Shown: positions 7,315 through 18,940, counted from the stretch's first letter. The stretch is 64,000 nucleotides of DNA from an uncultured Eubacteriales bacterium (GCA_900543085.1 UQQF01000001.1:1-64000), one strand, 5' to 3'. Notes: generated from the sequence alone by a model not told the origin. Translations and numbers: made by a program.

Positions 7315-8063
7315 AGTCCTATCAGCTCCTTCGTGTGCGTGTACGGCTCGCGCGCCACGCTCATGGGGCGCATGCGTCCGCTGGTGAAGCCCTTTGCGGC
7401 CAGCGTGAGCATCTTCTTGAGCGTGTACTTGCTCTCGCCCGCGAAGCGCTCGGCGCGGTCATAGCTGACGGTCTCGCACTTGAAGCCCAGCCGGGTGATT
7501 AGCCCGCGCAAAAAGAGGTCGTCCCCGTGATAGAGCGCCAGCGCGTCCAGAGCGTCGGGATCCATGAGCCGGAAGTCAGCGTGGTCGTAGATGAGGCTGG
7601 AGCCGAGCATCTGCATTATTTTATAGTAGGCGCGCGCCGTGTTGCGCTTGAGGAAGGTGTCCGTCTGTCGGGACGCGCGCACGCCGCAGACTATGTGCGC
7701 ACCGGCCGCGTGCTTTTCCGCCATCTCTATTATGGCGTTCACGTCGTCCTGAAGGTCTGCATCTATTGATACGCTGACGGCGCGCTTGTCCCTCGCGCAC
7801 ATCAGCCCCTCGGTCAGCGCGGTCTGATGCCCGCGGTTGCGGTCGAGGCAGAGTCCGGCAAAGCGCTCGTCTGCGGCATTGGCCTCCGTTATGATCTCCC
7901 ACGTCCTGTCAGCGGAGCCGTCGTTTACAAATAGAACCCTGCTGTCGGGAGAGGCGAAGCCCCGCTCGACCAGTGTGGTCAGGCACTCGCCCAGGCGCTT
8001 TATTGTCTCGGGGAGCACTTCTTCCTCATTGTAGCAGGGCACTATGATGAAGTATCTGTCCAT
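7311..8063 (-). CDS. Family 2 glycosyltransferase, DPM1/GtrB-like, without C-terminal membrane segments
   Basis: A 250-aa GT-A fold transferase: N-terminal IIVPCYNEEEVLPETI, nucleotide-sugar loop LFVNDGSADRTWEII, NRGHQTALTEG, the metal site SIDADLQDD and the ESKYTLKKML motif of the dolichol/undecaprenyl-phosphate glycosyltransferase group. GtrB-type relatives continue into two transmembrane helices; this protein stops ~16 residues after the ESKY motif with a polar tail and has none. It may be peripheral or use a different acceptor. ATG 8063 follows GAGGTCAAA. The next gene on this strand is the radical SAM protein. Confidence 0.86.
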   Translation of the reverse strand: MDRYFIIVPCYNEEEVLPETIKRLGECLTTLVERGFASPDSRVLFVNDGSADRTWEIITEANAADERFAGLCLDRNRGHQTALTEGLMCARDKRAVSVSIDADLQDDVNAIIEMAEKHAAGAHIVCGVRASRQTDTFLKRNTARAYYKIMQMLGSSLIYDHADFRLMDPDALDALALYHGDDLFLRGLITRLGFKCETVSYDRAERFAGESKYTLKKMLTLAAKGFTSGRMRPMSVAREPYTHTKELIGL

Positions 8064-8363
8064 TTTGACCTCCTCGCGGCGCCGCCGGCGCCGCTTCCTG
8101 CGAAATATTATAATCTAAACTCGCCGCAGTTGCAACATTTGAGACGCCGGAAAACGGTGATTTGGCGCCAAAGCAGCCGCACTGCGCCGCATTTGACGGC
8201 GTTGAAGGGCAGTTAGTTGCACATTTTACAAAAAATTTATGAAAAATCTTGATTTTACGGCATAATTGGTATTGTAATCTTTCCAGTAAGGTAGTAAAAT
8301 GTCCATGCGAAAAAATTAGCAAGGAACGTCACAAACGTATGTGACAAGTTTGGAGGCCGGTGA
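8064..8363. other. 300-bp divergent intergenic region
   Basis: It lies between the minus-strand glycosyltransferase and plus-strand trmL. It holds a GC palindrome (GGCGCCGCCGGCGCC, ~8079-8093), an AT-rich block at 8222-8275, the trmL promoter at 8272-8300 and a small hairpin GTCACA/TGTGAC (8328-8345) just before the trmL ribosome site. No gene is seen. Confidence 0.7.
8272..8300 (+). promoter_or_regulatory. Promoter of the trmL-glycolysis operon
   Basis: TTGTAA (8272-8277), 17-bp spacer, TAAAAT (8295-8300). It is the only good promoter between here and eno. Confidence 0.65.
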
Positions 8364-8852
8364 ATGATAGACATCGTGCTGGTCGAGCCTGAGATACCCA
8401 ACAACACCGGAGCCATCGCCCGCACCTGCGCCTGCACGGGCGCGAGGCTGCACCTGGTGAAGCCGCTGGGCTTTGACATCTCGGACAGCGCCGTCAAGAG
8501 GGCGGGACTGGACTACTGGTATCTCGTGGATTTGACCGTTTATGAGAGCCTGGATGAGTATTTCGAGCGCAACGGCGACGAAAATCTCTGGCTCACGACG
8601 ACCAAGGCTCCCAGGAGCTACGCTGACTGCGACTGGAGCGGGGACGTCAAGCTTATGTTCGGAAAGGAGACCGCCGGGCTGCCGGAGTGGCTGCGGGAGA
8701 AGTACCGCGACCGCTGCGTTCGCATCCCGATGGTTTCTGAGGCGAGGAGCCTCAACTTATCAAACGCCGCCGCGGTGCTCACCTATGAGGCGCTGCGGCA
8801 GCAGGGATTCAAAGGTTTACTCGATTATGGCCAAATGAAACAGGAGGAATGA
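8364..8852 (+). CDS. trmL: tRNA (cytidine/uridine-34-2'-O)-methyltransferase TrmL
   Basis: A 162-aa minimal SPOUT methyltransferase, the normal TrmL size. The N-terminus IDIVLVEPEIPNNTGAIAR is the family hallmark. The trefoil-knot SAM site is formed by LMFGKETAGLPEWL and IPM..ARSLNLSNAAAVLTYEAL. It methylates the ribose of the wobble base in certain leucine tRNAs. Start ATG 8364 follows TTTGGAGGCCGG. Only 3 bp separate it from pgk, so it leads the glycolytic operon here; a functional link is not implied. Confidence 0.94.
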   Translation: MIDIVLVEPEIPNNTGAIARTCACTGARLHLVKPLGFDISDSAVKRAGLDYWYLVDLTVYESLDEYFERNGDENLWLTTTKAPRSYADCDWSGDVKLMFGKETAGLPEWLREKYRDRCVRIPMVSEARSLNLSNAAAVLTYEALRQQGFKGLLDYGQMKQEE

Positions 8853-8855
8853 AGC

Positions 8856-10046
8856 ATGAACTACAACAAGAAGACCGTACACGACTTCGATCCCCACGGC
8901 AAGAAGGTGCTGCTCCGCTGCGACTTCAACGTGCCGCAGAACAAGGAGACGGGCGAGATCACCAGCGACAAGCGCATCGTCGCCGCCCTGCCCACCATCA
9001 AGTACCTGCTTGAGAATGGCGCCGCCGTCATAGCCTGCTCCCACCTGGGCAAGCCCAAGGGAGAGTGGAAGCCCAACCTGAGCCTCAAGCCCGTCGCCAA
9101 GCGCCTGAGCGAGCTGCTGGGCATGGATGTCATCATGGCCGGAGACATCGTCGGCGAGGACGCCAAGGCCAAGGCCGCCGCCCTGCAGGCCGGCCAGATA
9201 ATGCTGCTTGAGAACCTGCGCTTCGACAAGCGCGAGGAGAAGAACGACCCCGAGTTCGCCAAGGAGCTCGCCTCCATGGCCGAGGTCTATGTGTCCGACG
9301 CCTTCGGCACCGTGCACCGCGCCCACGCCTCCACCGCCGGTGTCGCCGCCTTCCTGCCCGCCTATGCCGGCATGCTCGTGGAGAAGGAGATCTCCGTCAT
9401 GGGCAAGGCGCTGAGCGATCCCGCCCGTCCCTTCGTCGCCATCCTCGGCGGCGCCAAGGTCAGCGACAAGATCGGCGTCATCAACAACCTCCTGGAGAAG
9501 GCCGACACCATCATCGTCGGCGGCGGCATGGCCTACACCTTCAAGCTTGCCCAGGGTCACACCATCGGCAAGAGCCTGCTCGAGGCCGACCGCGTCGACT
9601 ACGCCAAGGAGATGATGGACAAGGCCGCGGCCAAGGGCGTCAAGCTGCTCCTGCCCGTCGACCACGTCTGCGCTGCCGAGTTCAACGCCGACGCCGAGCC
9701 TGTCGTCACCGGCGAGGACATCCCCGACGACCTCATGGGCATGGACATCGGCCCCAAGACCGTGGAGCTGTACAAGGACGCCGTCAAGGGCGCCGGCACC
9801 GTGGTCTGGAACGGCCCCATGGGCGTTTTCGAGTTCGCCAGCTTCAACAAGGGCACCTTCGCCATGGCCGAGGCCGTTGCCAACTGCGGCGGCGTGACCA
9901 TCATCGGCGGCGGCGACAGCGCCAGCGCCGTTGAAAAGAGCGGCTATGCCGACAAGATCACCCACATCAGCACCGGCGGCGGCGCTTCCCTTGAGTTCCT
10001 CGAGGGTCTGGAGCTGCCCGGAGTTGCCTGCCTGCTGGACAAATAA
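8856..10046 (+). CDS. pgk: Phosphoglycerate kinase
   Basis: A 396-aa full-length enzyme that makes ATP from 1,3-bisphosphoglycerate in cytosolic glycolysis. Visible motifs are the N-terminal substrate loop RCDFNVP, the SHLGKPKG basic patch, the hinge [12 protein letters not shown], and the C-terminal nucleotide site [11 protein letters not shown]...[12 protein letters not shown] 8856 follows AGGAGGAATGAAGC. It is the first of four consecutive lower-glycolysis genes; gapA is not in the window. The strong preference for GAC, GCC and AAG codons suggests high expression. Confidence 0.98.
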   Translation: MNYNKKTVHDFDPHGKKVLLRCDFNVPQNKETGEITSDKRIVAALPTIKYLLENGAAVIACSHLGKPKGEWKPNLSLKPVAKRLSELLGMDVIMAGDIVGEDAKAKAAALQAGQIMLLENLRFDKREEKNDPEFAKELASMAEVYVSDAFGTVHRAHASTAGVAAFLPAYAGMLVEKEISVMGKALSDPARPFVAILGGAKVSDKIGVINNLLEKADTIIVGGGMAYTFKLAQGHTIGKSLLEADRVDYAKEMMDKAAAKGVKLLLPVDHVCAAEFNADAEPVVTGEDIPDDLMGMDIGPKTVELYKDAVKGAGTVVWNGPMGVFEFASFNKGTFAMAEAVANCGGVTIIGGGDSASAVEKSGYADKITHISTGGGASLEFLEGLELPGVACLLDK

Positions 10047-10062
10047 TAGGGAGGAGCCCCGC

Positions 10063-10836
10063 ATGAACAGAAAATACCGCAAGACCGTAATAGCCGGCAA
10101 CTGGAAGATGAACAAGCTGCCCAGTGAGGCGCGCCCCTTCGTGGATGACCTCAGGAGCAAGATGCCCAAGACCAAGACCTGCGACACCGTGCTCTGCGTT
10201 CCGTACCCCATCATTCCGGCTATGGCTCGCGCTATCAAGGACAGCCGCATAGTCTTCGGCGCACAGGACGTCTCCGTCCACGACAAGGGCGCGTACACCG
10301 GCGAAGTCAACGCCGCCATGCTCGCCGACCTCGGCTGCCGCTACTGCATCGTCGGCCACAGCGAGCGCCGCGCCTATCACGGCGAGACCGACTCCGACGT
10401 CAACACCAAGGTCGTCAAGCTGCTGGAGCAGAACATCACCCCGATAATCTGCGTCGGCGAGAGCCTGGAGCAGCGTGAGAAGGAGCTGACCCTCGAGTTC
10501 ATCGAGTACCAGGTCAAGGCCGCTCTGGCCGGACTGGAGCCCAAGCAGGTCAAGCGCTGCGTCATAGCCTACGAGCCGATCTGGGCCATCGGCACCGGCA
10601 AGACCGCCACCGCCGAGCAGGCGGCCGAGGTCTGCTCCGCCATCCGTGCGGTCATCCGCGGCATGTTCGACGCCCGCGTCGCCCGCGCCGTGAGCATACT
10701 CTACGGCGGCAGCATGAACGCCTCCAACTGCGACGAGCTGCTCGCCCAGCCGGACATCGACGGCGGCCTCATCGGCGGCGCGTCCCTCAAGCCGGACGAC
10801 TTTGCCCGCATAGTCAACGGCACCGTTCAGGAGTGA
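10063..10836 (+). CDS. tpiA: Triosephosphate isomerase
   Basis: A 257-aa TIM barrel interconverting dihydroxyacetone phosphate and glyceraldehyde 3-phosphate. It shows AGNWKMNK (catalytic Lys), IVGHSERR (electrophilic His), [13 protein letters not shown] (catalytic Glu) and the phosphate loops LYGGSMN and GGLIGGAS. Start ATG 10063 follows AGGGAGGAGCCCCGC, 16 bp after pgk; an in-frame extension upstream lies inside pgk and is not used. Confidence 0.98.
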   Translation: MNRKYRKTVIAGNWKMNKLPSEARPFVDDLRSKMPKTKTCDTVLCVPYPIIPAMARAIKDSRIVFGAQDVSVHDKGAYTGEVNAAMLADLGCRYCIVGHSERRAYHGETDSDVNTKVVKLLEQNITPIICVGESLEQREKELTLEFIEYQVKAALAGLEPKQVKRCVIAYEPIWAIGTGKTATAEQAAEVCSAIRAVIRGMFDARVARAVSILYGGSMNASNCDELLAQPDIDGGLIGGASLKPDDFARIVNGTVQE

Positions 10837-10840
10837 GCGT

Positions 10841-13712
<2,872 letters not shown>

Positions 13713-13736
13713 GCTTCAAGCCAACTGAATAAAACA

Positions 13737-13762
13737 AGACCCGGGGCAACCGCCCCGGGTCT
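13737..13762. terminator. Intrinsic terminator between eno and the convergent wall operon
   Basis: AGACCCGGGGC (13737-13747) pairs with GCCCCGGGTCT (13752-13762), loop AACC. The T-rich tract TTGTTTTATT is on the minus-strand side, so it best serves the minus operon and perhaps also eno. Confidence 0.85.
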
Positions 13763-13780
13763 GTGCGTTTCTAAGCGGCG

Positions 13781-14440
13781 TCAGCCGCGCTTGACTATGC
13801 TGTTTTCGGACTTGTATATGTGCCCTTCGGGTATCACGCCGCGCACACTGCTGGTGGGGTAGACGCTCACCCTGCGGCCGAGCACGCAGCCGGGGTTCAG
13901 CACACTGTTGCAGCCGACCTCGACGTGGTCGCCGAGGATGGCGCCGAACTTCTTCAACCCGGTCTCGATGCGCTCCTCGCCGTTTTTCACGACCACGAGC
14001 GTCTTGTCGCTCTTGACGTTGCTGGTTATGCTTCCGGCGCCCATGTGCGACTTGTAGCCGAGTATACTGTCGCCAACGTAGTTGTAGTGCGGGGTCTGCA
14101 CGTTGTCGAACAGCACGGCGTTTTTCAGCTCCACGCTGTTGCCGACCACGCAGTTCTTGCCAACGATGGCGCTGCCGCGTATGAAGGCGCAGTGGCGCAC
14201 CTCCGCGCCGTGGTCTATGATGCAGGGCGCGCCTATGTACGCGCTGGGGAAGACCGTGGCGTCCTTGGCTATCCACACGCCCTCCGTGGGGTTGTCAAAC
14301 TCCTCCGCGGGGAGGGTGGGGCCTAAGGCGAGGATGAACTCCTTGATGCCGCCGAGCACCTCCCAGGGGTAGTCCTTGCCCTCGAAAAGCGGCGCGGCAA
14401 TGGTGTGGGAGAGGTCAAGTAATTCGCTTATTCTGTACAT
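13781..14440 (-). CDS. Left-handed beta-helix (hexapeptide) protein, GlmU acyltransferase-like
   Basis: A 219-aa protein made mostly of hexapeptide repeats (IGAPCIIDHGAEVRHCAFI, IVGKNCVVGNSVEL, ILGDHVEVGCNSVLNPGCVLG), the fold of the GlmU C-terminal acetyltransferase domain. No N-terminal uridylyltransferase domain is present; residues 1-60 are a short helical cap. It begins one base inside the stop of glmM (TAATG), so it is coupled to the phosphoglucosamine mutase. That context suggests acetylation or nucleotidyl-sugar work in UDP-GlcNAc synthesis, but the substrate is inferred. Confidence 0.8.
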   Translation of the reverse strand: MYRISELLDLSHTIAAPLFEGKDYPWEVLGGIKEFILALGPTLPAEEFDNPTEGVWIAKDATVFPSAYIGAPCIIDHGAEVRHCAFIRGSAIVGKNCVVGNSVELKNAVLFDNVQTPHYNYVGDSILGYKSHMGAGSITSNVKSDKTLVVVKNGEERIETGLKKFGAILGDHVEVGCNSVLNPGCVLGRRVSVYPTSSVRGVIPEGHIYKSENSIVKRG

Positions 14441-15792
14441 TATTTCACCTTAATCAAGTGCCCGCTGGCACGCATTGCGTCAATTATTTCGTCCACGGCG
14501 GCCTCGCAGCGCTCGTCGGTCTGGGCCTCGGCCATGACGCGCAGGACCGGCTCCGTGCCGCTCTTGCGCAGGAGGACGCGGCCGGTGCCGCCCAGCTCGC
14601 CCTCGACCCTGGCAACGCTCGCGGCGACAGCGGGGTCGGCCATCGTGCCGTCCTTGTCGTCGACGATGACGTTCTTGAGCACCTGCGGATAGATGGTCAC
14701 GGGAGAGGCCAGCTTGCTCAGCGGCAGCTTGGTGTCCAGCATGACCTGCATGACCTTGATGGCGGTGATAAGTCCGTCGCCGGTGGTGGCGTACTTGGAG
14801 AAGATGATGTGCCCGCTCTGCTCGCCGCCTATGAGGTGGCCGCCTGCGCGCATGTTCTCCCAGACGTACTTGTCGCCGACAGCGGTCTTTTCGTACTTGA
14901 TTCCGGCATCGTCGAGAGCCTTGTAGAGACCGAAGTTGCTCATGACCGTGGTGACCAGCGTGTCGTTATCCAGCCTGCCGCGCTCGTGCATGTGCTTGGC
15001 GCACATGTACATTATCTCGTCGCCGGACACGGCCTTGCCGTTTTCGTCCACGGCCAGGCAGCGGTCGGCGTCGCCGTCGAAGGCGAAGCCCACGTCCAGG
15101 CCGTTTTCGCGCACCAGCGATTGCAGCGCCTCGAGGTGGGTGGAGCCGCACTCGACGTTGATGTTCAGGCCGTCGGGCTTGTTGCCTATGACATAAGTGT
15201 CCGCGCCCAGGGCGTCGAACACGCTCTTGGCTATCATCCACGTGCTGCCGTTGGCGCAGTCGAGGCCTATCCTAACGCCCTTGTAAGAGTGGGTGGAGAG
15301 GCTTATGAGATAGCCGATGTAGCGGTTGCGGCCTGCGGAGTAGTCCACGGTGCGGCCGATGTCCGCGCCGGTGGCGTGGGGGAGCTCGGCGATCTCGCCG
15401 TCGAGGTAGGCCTCGATCTGGTCGAGGACGCTCTCCTCCATCTTTTCGCCCTGGCCGTTTATCAGCTTGATGCCGTTGTCGTGGTAGGGGTTGTGGCTCG
15501 CGCTTATCATTACGCCGCAGTCGAAGTCGTCGACGCGCGCTATGTAGCTCACGCTGGGCGTCGTGGTGACGTGCAGCAGATATGCGTCCGCGCCGGAGCT
15601 GGTGAGTCCTGCGGAGAGGGCGCACTCGTACATATAGCTCGAGCGGCGGGTGTCCTTGCCGATGACGATGCGAGCCTTGTGCTCACGCCCGTAGTACCAG
15701 CCGATGAAGCGACCAATCTTGAACGCGTGCTCGGCGGTCAGGTCGACGTTGGCTTCACCCCTGAAGCCGTCAGTTCCAAAGTATTTTGACAT
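14440..15792 (-). CDS. glmM: Phosphoglucosamine mutase
   Basis: A 450-aa alpha-phosphohexomutase converting glucosamine-6-P to glucosamine-1-P for peptidoglycan. Motifs: KYFGTDGFRGEAN at the start, the phosphoserine loop GVMISASHNPYHDNG, the Mg site FAFDGDADRCLA, sugar loop GGEQSGHIIF and phosphate loop RKSGTEPVLRVMAE. Start ATG 15792 follows GGAGGAAACT; a TTG six codons upstream overlaps that ribosome site and is rejected. It is the fourth gene of the dapF-dapL-nagB-like-glmM operon. Confidence 0.96.
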   Translation of the reverse strand: MSKYFGTDGFRGEANVDLTAEHAFKIGRFIGWYYGREHKARIVIGKDTRRSSYMYECALSAGLTSSGADAYLLHVTTTPSVSYIARVDDFDCGVMISASHNPYHDNGIKLINGQGEKMEESVLDQIEAYLDGEIAELPHATGADIGRTVDYSAGRNRYIGYLISLSTHSYKGVRIGLDCANGSTWMIAKSVFDALGADTYVIGNKPDGLNINVECGSTHLEALQSLVRENGLDVGFAFDGDADRCLAVDENGKAVSGDEIMYMCAKHMHERGRLDNDTLVTTVMSNFGLYKALDDAGIKYEKTAVGDKYVWENMRAGGHLIGGEQSGHIIFSKYATTGDGLITAIKVMQVMLDTKLPLSKLASPVTIYPQVLKNVIVDDKDGTMADPAVAASVARVEGELGGTGRVLLRKSGTEPVLRVMAEAQTDERCEAAVDEIIDAMRASGHLIKVK

Positions 15793-15844
15793 AGTTTCCT
15801 CCAAAAACAAGACCGCACGGCCTTGCAGTTTATTCTCCCTTTTC

Positions 15845-16522
15845 CTACAGCTCCGCCGCCGCGGCCTCGTCCGTGAACAGCTCCGCGTTCAGGTGCAGCT
15901 GCATCAGCGAAGCCGGCACGGAGATGTGCGTCCGCCCGGCGACGGCCTTGTGCACGGCCTCCGCGCGCTCAGACCCCAGAGCCACGAGCAGCGCACGGCG
16001 GCAGCGCATGAGCGTGTGTATGCCGACGGTGACGCCCTGGGACGGCGGATTGGCGCCAAAAGCGGCGCACTCCTCCTGCTGGGCACTCTCGGTGAGCTTC
16101 GTCACATGCGTCGCCGAGTCGAAGGCCGCAAGCGGCTCGTCGAAGGCTATGCGGCCGTTCCGGCCTATTGCCAGCAGCGCCAGGTCTATGCCCCCGGCGG
16201 AGGCGATCTCGGCCTCGTATCCCTCGCAGTCGGCCGCGTCCGGGCAGTGCACGCGGCTTATGTGCGCGCCCGAGAGGAGTGCAGCCTCCAGCTTTGCGCG
16301 CCGGGTGAGGCTCGCGTCCTCAACGTTCACGAACTCCTCGGTGAGAAAGACGGTGCAGCGCGAGAAATCCGCCCCGGATTCTCTCAGCGCGGCGTAGACG
16401 CCGTCGAGCTGGGAGGAGGCGGACAGAGCCAGGACACAGTCCGGCTTGGTGCGAACAAGCGACAGTACGGCTTCGGCGGCCTTGTTCAAGGCCGCCTCGG
16501 CACTGCCGGTGAATACTTTCAT
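15845..16522 (-). CDS. NagB/6-phosphogluconolactonase-fold protein with degenerate active site
   Basis: A 225-aa protein of the glucosamine-6-phosphate deaminase fold, close to the usual 240-260. The region equivalent to the NagB catalytic loop reads IGRNGRIAFDEP (residues 119-130): the ring-opening His is Arg124, though the later Glu129 remains. The DEY aspartate position is Glu62 (FLTEEF), and the phosphate loop that normally contains GSTP reads SASSQL. A normal deaminase reaction is therefore doubtful. Its place between dapL and glmM suggests an amino-sugar sensing or altered catalytic role, which is inference. Confidence 0.75.
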   Translation of the reverse strand: MKVFTGSAEAALNKAAEAVLSLVRTKPDCVLALSASSQLDGVYAALRESGADFSRCTVFLTEEFVNVEDASLTRRAKLEAALLSGAHISRVHCPDAADCEGYEAEIASAGGIDLALLAIGRNGRIAFDEPLAAFDSATHVTKLTESAQQEECAAFGANPPSQGVTVGIHTLMRCRRALLVALGSERAEAVHKAVAGRTHISVPASLMQLHLNAELFTDEAAAAEL

Positions 16523-16535
16523 GATATCGCCAGCT

Positions 16536-17747
16536 TTACAGTATTTTTTTGATGCGCTCTATGGCCTCGCGGGTGTTGTCGGCGTCGCCGAAGGCGGTCA
16601 GGCGGATGAAGCCCTCGCCGCTCGGCCCGAAGCCCGCGCCGGGGGTGGTGACGACGTTGGCCTCGTGGAGCAGCCGGTCGAAGAACTCCCAGCTGCCCTG
16701 GCCGTCGGGCGCCTTGAACCATATATACGGCGAGTCGGTGCCGCCGTAGACCTCAAGCCCGGCGGAGGTCAGACCCTCGCGGATGACCTTGGCGTTGTTC
16801 ATGTAGTAGGCGATGAGCTCAGCCACCTGCTTCTTGCCCTCGTCGGAGTACACGGCCTCGGCGGCGCGCTGTATGACGTAGGCGGTGCCGTTGAACTTGG
16901 TGGACTGGCGGCGCATCCACATGTCGTAGAGGCTCTCGCCGTCGCGCACCAGGCTGCGGGGGATGACAGTCCAGCCGCAGCGGGTGCCGGTGAAGCCCGC
17001 AGTCTTGGAGAAGCTGCAAAACTCTATGGCGCAGGTCTCGGCGCCGGGGATCTCGTATATGCTCCTGGGCAGCTCCGGGTCGGAGATGTACGCGCGGTAG
17101 GCCGCGTCGTAGAGGATGACGCTGCCGTGTTCGTTCGCATAGTCCACCCACACCTTGAGCTGCTCCTTGGTGGCGGCCATGCCGGTGGGGTTGTTGGGGA
17201 AGCAGAGATAGATGAGGTCGGGCACGCGCTCGGGCAAGGCGGGGAAGAAGCTGTTCTCAGCCGTGCAGGGCATGTAGACTATGTTGCTCCACTTGTCGCC
17301 TATGTAGTCTCCGGCGCGGCCGGACATGGCGTTGGCGTCTATGTACACGGGGTAGACGGGGTCGCAGACGGCGACGACGCAGTCTTCGGAGAAGATGTCG
17401 CCGATGTTGCCGCAGTCGCTCTTGGCGCCGTCGGACACGAAAATCTCGTCGGGGGAGATCTTGGCGCCGTAGGGCAGATAGTCGTTGGCCGCTATGGCCT
17501 CGCGCAGGAATGCGTAGCCCTCATAGGGGCCGTAGCCCATGAAGGTGGCCTTGTCGGCCAGCTCGTCGGCGGCACGCTTGAGCGCGTCCACGCAGGCTCC
17601 GGGCAGGGGCAGGGTGACGTCGCCTATGCCGAGCTTTATGAGCCGCTTGTCGGGATTAGCCTCGGAATACGCGGCGGTGCGCCGGGCTATCTCAGCAAAG
17701 AGGTAGCTTCCGGGGAGCTTTTTATAGTTTTCGTTGAGTTTGAGCAT
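16536..17747 (-). CDS. dapL: LL-diaminopimelate aminotransferase
   Basis: A 403-aa fold-type I PLP aminotransferase that makes LL-DAP from tetrahydrodipicolinate in one step, bypassing the acylated DapD/C/E route. N-terminal LPGSYLFAEIARR and LIKLGIGDVTLPLP are family hallmarks; PLP ligands appear in CFPNNPTG, LYDAAYRAYI and the Schiff-base lysine SFSKTAGFTGTRCGW. ATG 17747 follows CGAGGTGTAAG; longer in-frame readings upstream overlap dapF. It lies 17 bp after dapF, forming the last steps to meso-DAP. Confidence 0.96.
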   Translation of the reverse strand: MLKLNENYKKLPGSYLFAEIARRTAAYSEANPDKRLIKLGIGDVTLPLPGACVDALKRAADELADKATFMGYGPYEGYAFLREAIAANDYLPYGAKISPDEIFVSDGAKSDCGNIGDIFSEDCVVAVCDPVYPVYIDANAMSGRAGDYIGDKWSNIVYMPCTAENSFFPALPERVPDLIYLCFPNNPTGMAATKEQLKVWVDYANEHGSVILYDAAYRAYISDPELPRSIYEIPGAETCAIEFCSFSKTAGFTGTRCGWTVIPRSLVRDGESLYDMWMRRQSTKFNGTAYVIQRAAEAVYSDEGKKQVAELIAYYMNNAKVIREGLTSAGLEVYGGTDSPYIWFKAPDGQGSWEFFDRLLHEANVVTTPGAGFGPSGEGFIRLTAFGDADNTREAIERIKKIL

Positions 17748-17764
17748 CTTACACCTCGTAATGC

Positions 17765-18604
17765 TTATATCTTGAGTTCGCCCTCGTAGACCTCGACGGC
17801 GGGGCCGGTCATGTAGATGAGGTTCTTGTCGCGATCCCACTCGATCAGCAGCTCGCCGCCGCGGAGGATGAGCTTGGCGCTGTTCTCGCACCTGCCGTTC
17901 ACGACGGCCGCGGCCAGCGCGGCGGTGGAGCCGGTGCCGCAGGCCATGGTCTCGCCGCTGCCGCGCTCCCATACGCGCATCTTGAGCGTGTTGCGGTCTA
18001 TGACCTGGACGAACTCGGTGTTCACGCGCTCGGGAAAGAGCGGGTGGTTCTCAAAGAGGGGGCCGATGTTGGGCAGATCCATCCAGTCCACATCGTCCAC
18101 GAAGACAACCGCGTGCGGGTTGCCGACCGAGACGGCGGTGACGTTCCAGATGTTGCCGCCGACCTCGACGGGCTGGTCTATGAAGGCCGTGCCGGAGGCG
18201 TCGACGGGGATGCTCGCCGGTTCAAAGGTGGGGGTGCCCATGCAGACGCGCACGCTCTCGACCACGCCGTTTTCGACGTTCAGCCAGAGCGTCTTGACGC
18301 CCGCGCCGGTCTCGACGTCTATGACGGTCTTGTCGGTCATGCCGTGCTCGTAGACGTACTTGGCGACGCAGCGTATGCCGTTGCCGCACATCTGCGCCTG
18401 AGAGCCGTCGGCGTTGTACATGTCCATCATGAAATCGGCCTTGTCCGAGGGGCAGATGCAGATGAGCCCGTCGCTGCCCGCACCGAAGTGCCTGTCGGAC
18501 ACCTTGCGGGAGAGGGCGGGACGCTCCTCCGGAGGCAGATTTTCTTCAAAGCAGTTCACGTAAACATAGTCGTTTCCGCAGCCGTGCATCTTGGTAAACT
18601 TCAT
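17765..18604 (-). CDS. dapF: Diaminopimelate epimerase
   Basis: A 279-aa PLP-independent epimerase converting LL- to meso-DAP for peptidoglycan and lysine. It begins MKFTKMHGCGNDYVYV, and both catalytic cysteines are present, in QMCGNGIRCVAKY and in MACGTGSTAAL. The start at 18604 is chosen because the N-terminal strand begins there; an upstream in-frame ATG lies in the promoter region. It is the first gene of a five-gene minus-strand wall operon driven from 18667-18695. Confidence 0.97.
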   Translation of the reverse strand: MKFTKMHGCGNDYVYVNCFEENLPPEERPALSRKVSDRHFGAGSDGLICICPSDKADFMMDMYNADGSQAQMCGNGIRCVAKYVYEHGMTDKTVIDVETGAGVKTLWLNVENGVVESVRVCMGTPTFEPASIPVDASGTAFIDQPVEVGGNIWNVTAVSVGNPHAVVFVDDVDWMDLPNIGPLFENHPLFPERVNTEFVQVIDRNTLKMRVWERGSGETMACGTGSTAALAAAVVNGRCENSAKLILRGGELLIEWDRDKNLIYMTGPAVEVYEGELKI

Positions 18605-18666
18605 TGTTATCAACTCCCACGTATCAAACTCGCCGCGCGTCGCGCGGTGTGGAACCATACATGGTA

Positions 18667-18695
18667 ATTATATACGAGTTTTACGTCACATGCAA
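18667..18695 (-). promoter_or_regulatory. Promoter of the dapF-dapL-nagB-like-glmM operon
   Basis: On minus: TTGCAT (18695-18690), 17-bp spacer, TATAAT (18672-18667), ~63 bp before dapF. Confidence 0.85.
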
Positions 18696-18770
18696 CAACA
18701 TTTAAGCGGATACGCAGACGTCTGCGCCACAAAACTGCGCGGAGAGAAAGACCTCCGCTGCGCTTTTATG

Positions 18771-18799
18771 TTGATTTCAGCGCCGGAATGGGGTATAAT
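18771..18799 (+). promoter_or_regulatory. Promoter of the rpe operon
   Basis: TTGATT (18771-18776), 17-bp spacer, TATAAT (18794-18799). It points away from the dapF promoter, and leaves a ~135-nt leader before rpe. Confidence 0.85.
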
Positions 18800-18805
18800 A
18801 AATTG

Positions 18806-18940
18806 ATATTCTGTGGGCACTGAGCGCGATGGGAGCTTCCGTACAGACGCCGGAAGCCCCCTATATAAAGGCATCGCCCGCGCGCGGCGCCGCCATACCA
18901 TCTTACGTGCCCGGCATGTACGCCGTTACGGAGGTAGACC
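18806..18940 (+). other. Structured 5' leader of rpe, unassigned
   Basis: The leader can close on itself: GGGCAC (18815-18820) with GTGCCC (18907-18912), then GATGG (18828-18832) with CCATC (18898-18902). Inside is a hairpin whose arms GCTTCCG and CGGAAGC lie at ~18834-18857, and a GC-rich hairpin around GGCGCC. I recognise no known riboswitch class. It could be a cis-regulatory RNA, a standalone small RNA or merely GC-rich folding. Confidence 0.45.

Noticed and set aside
18806-18940. SRP RNA or 6S RNA
   Set aside because: The SRP apical loop (GGAAGGAAGCAG-type) is absent and the fold does not show a clear 6S central bubble.
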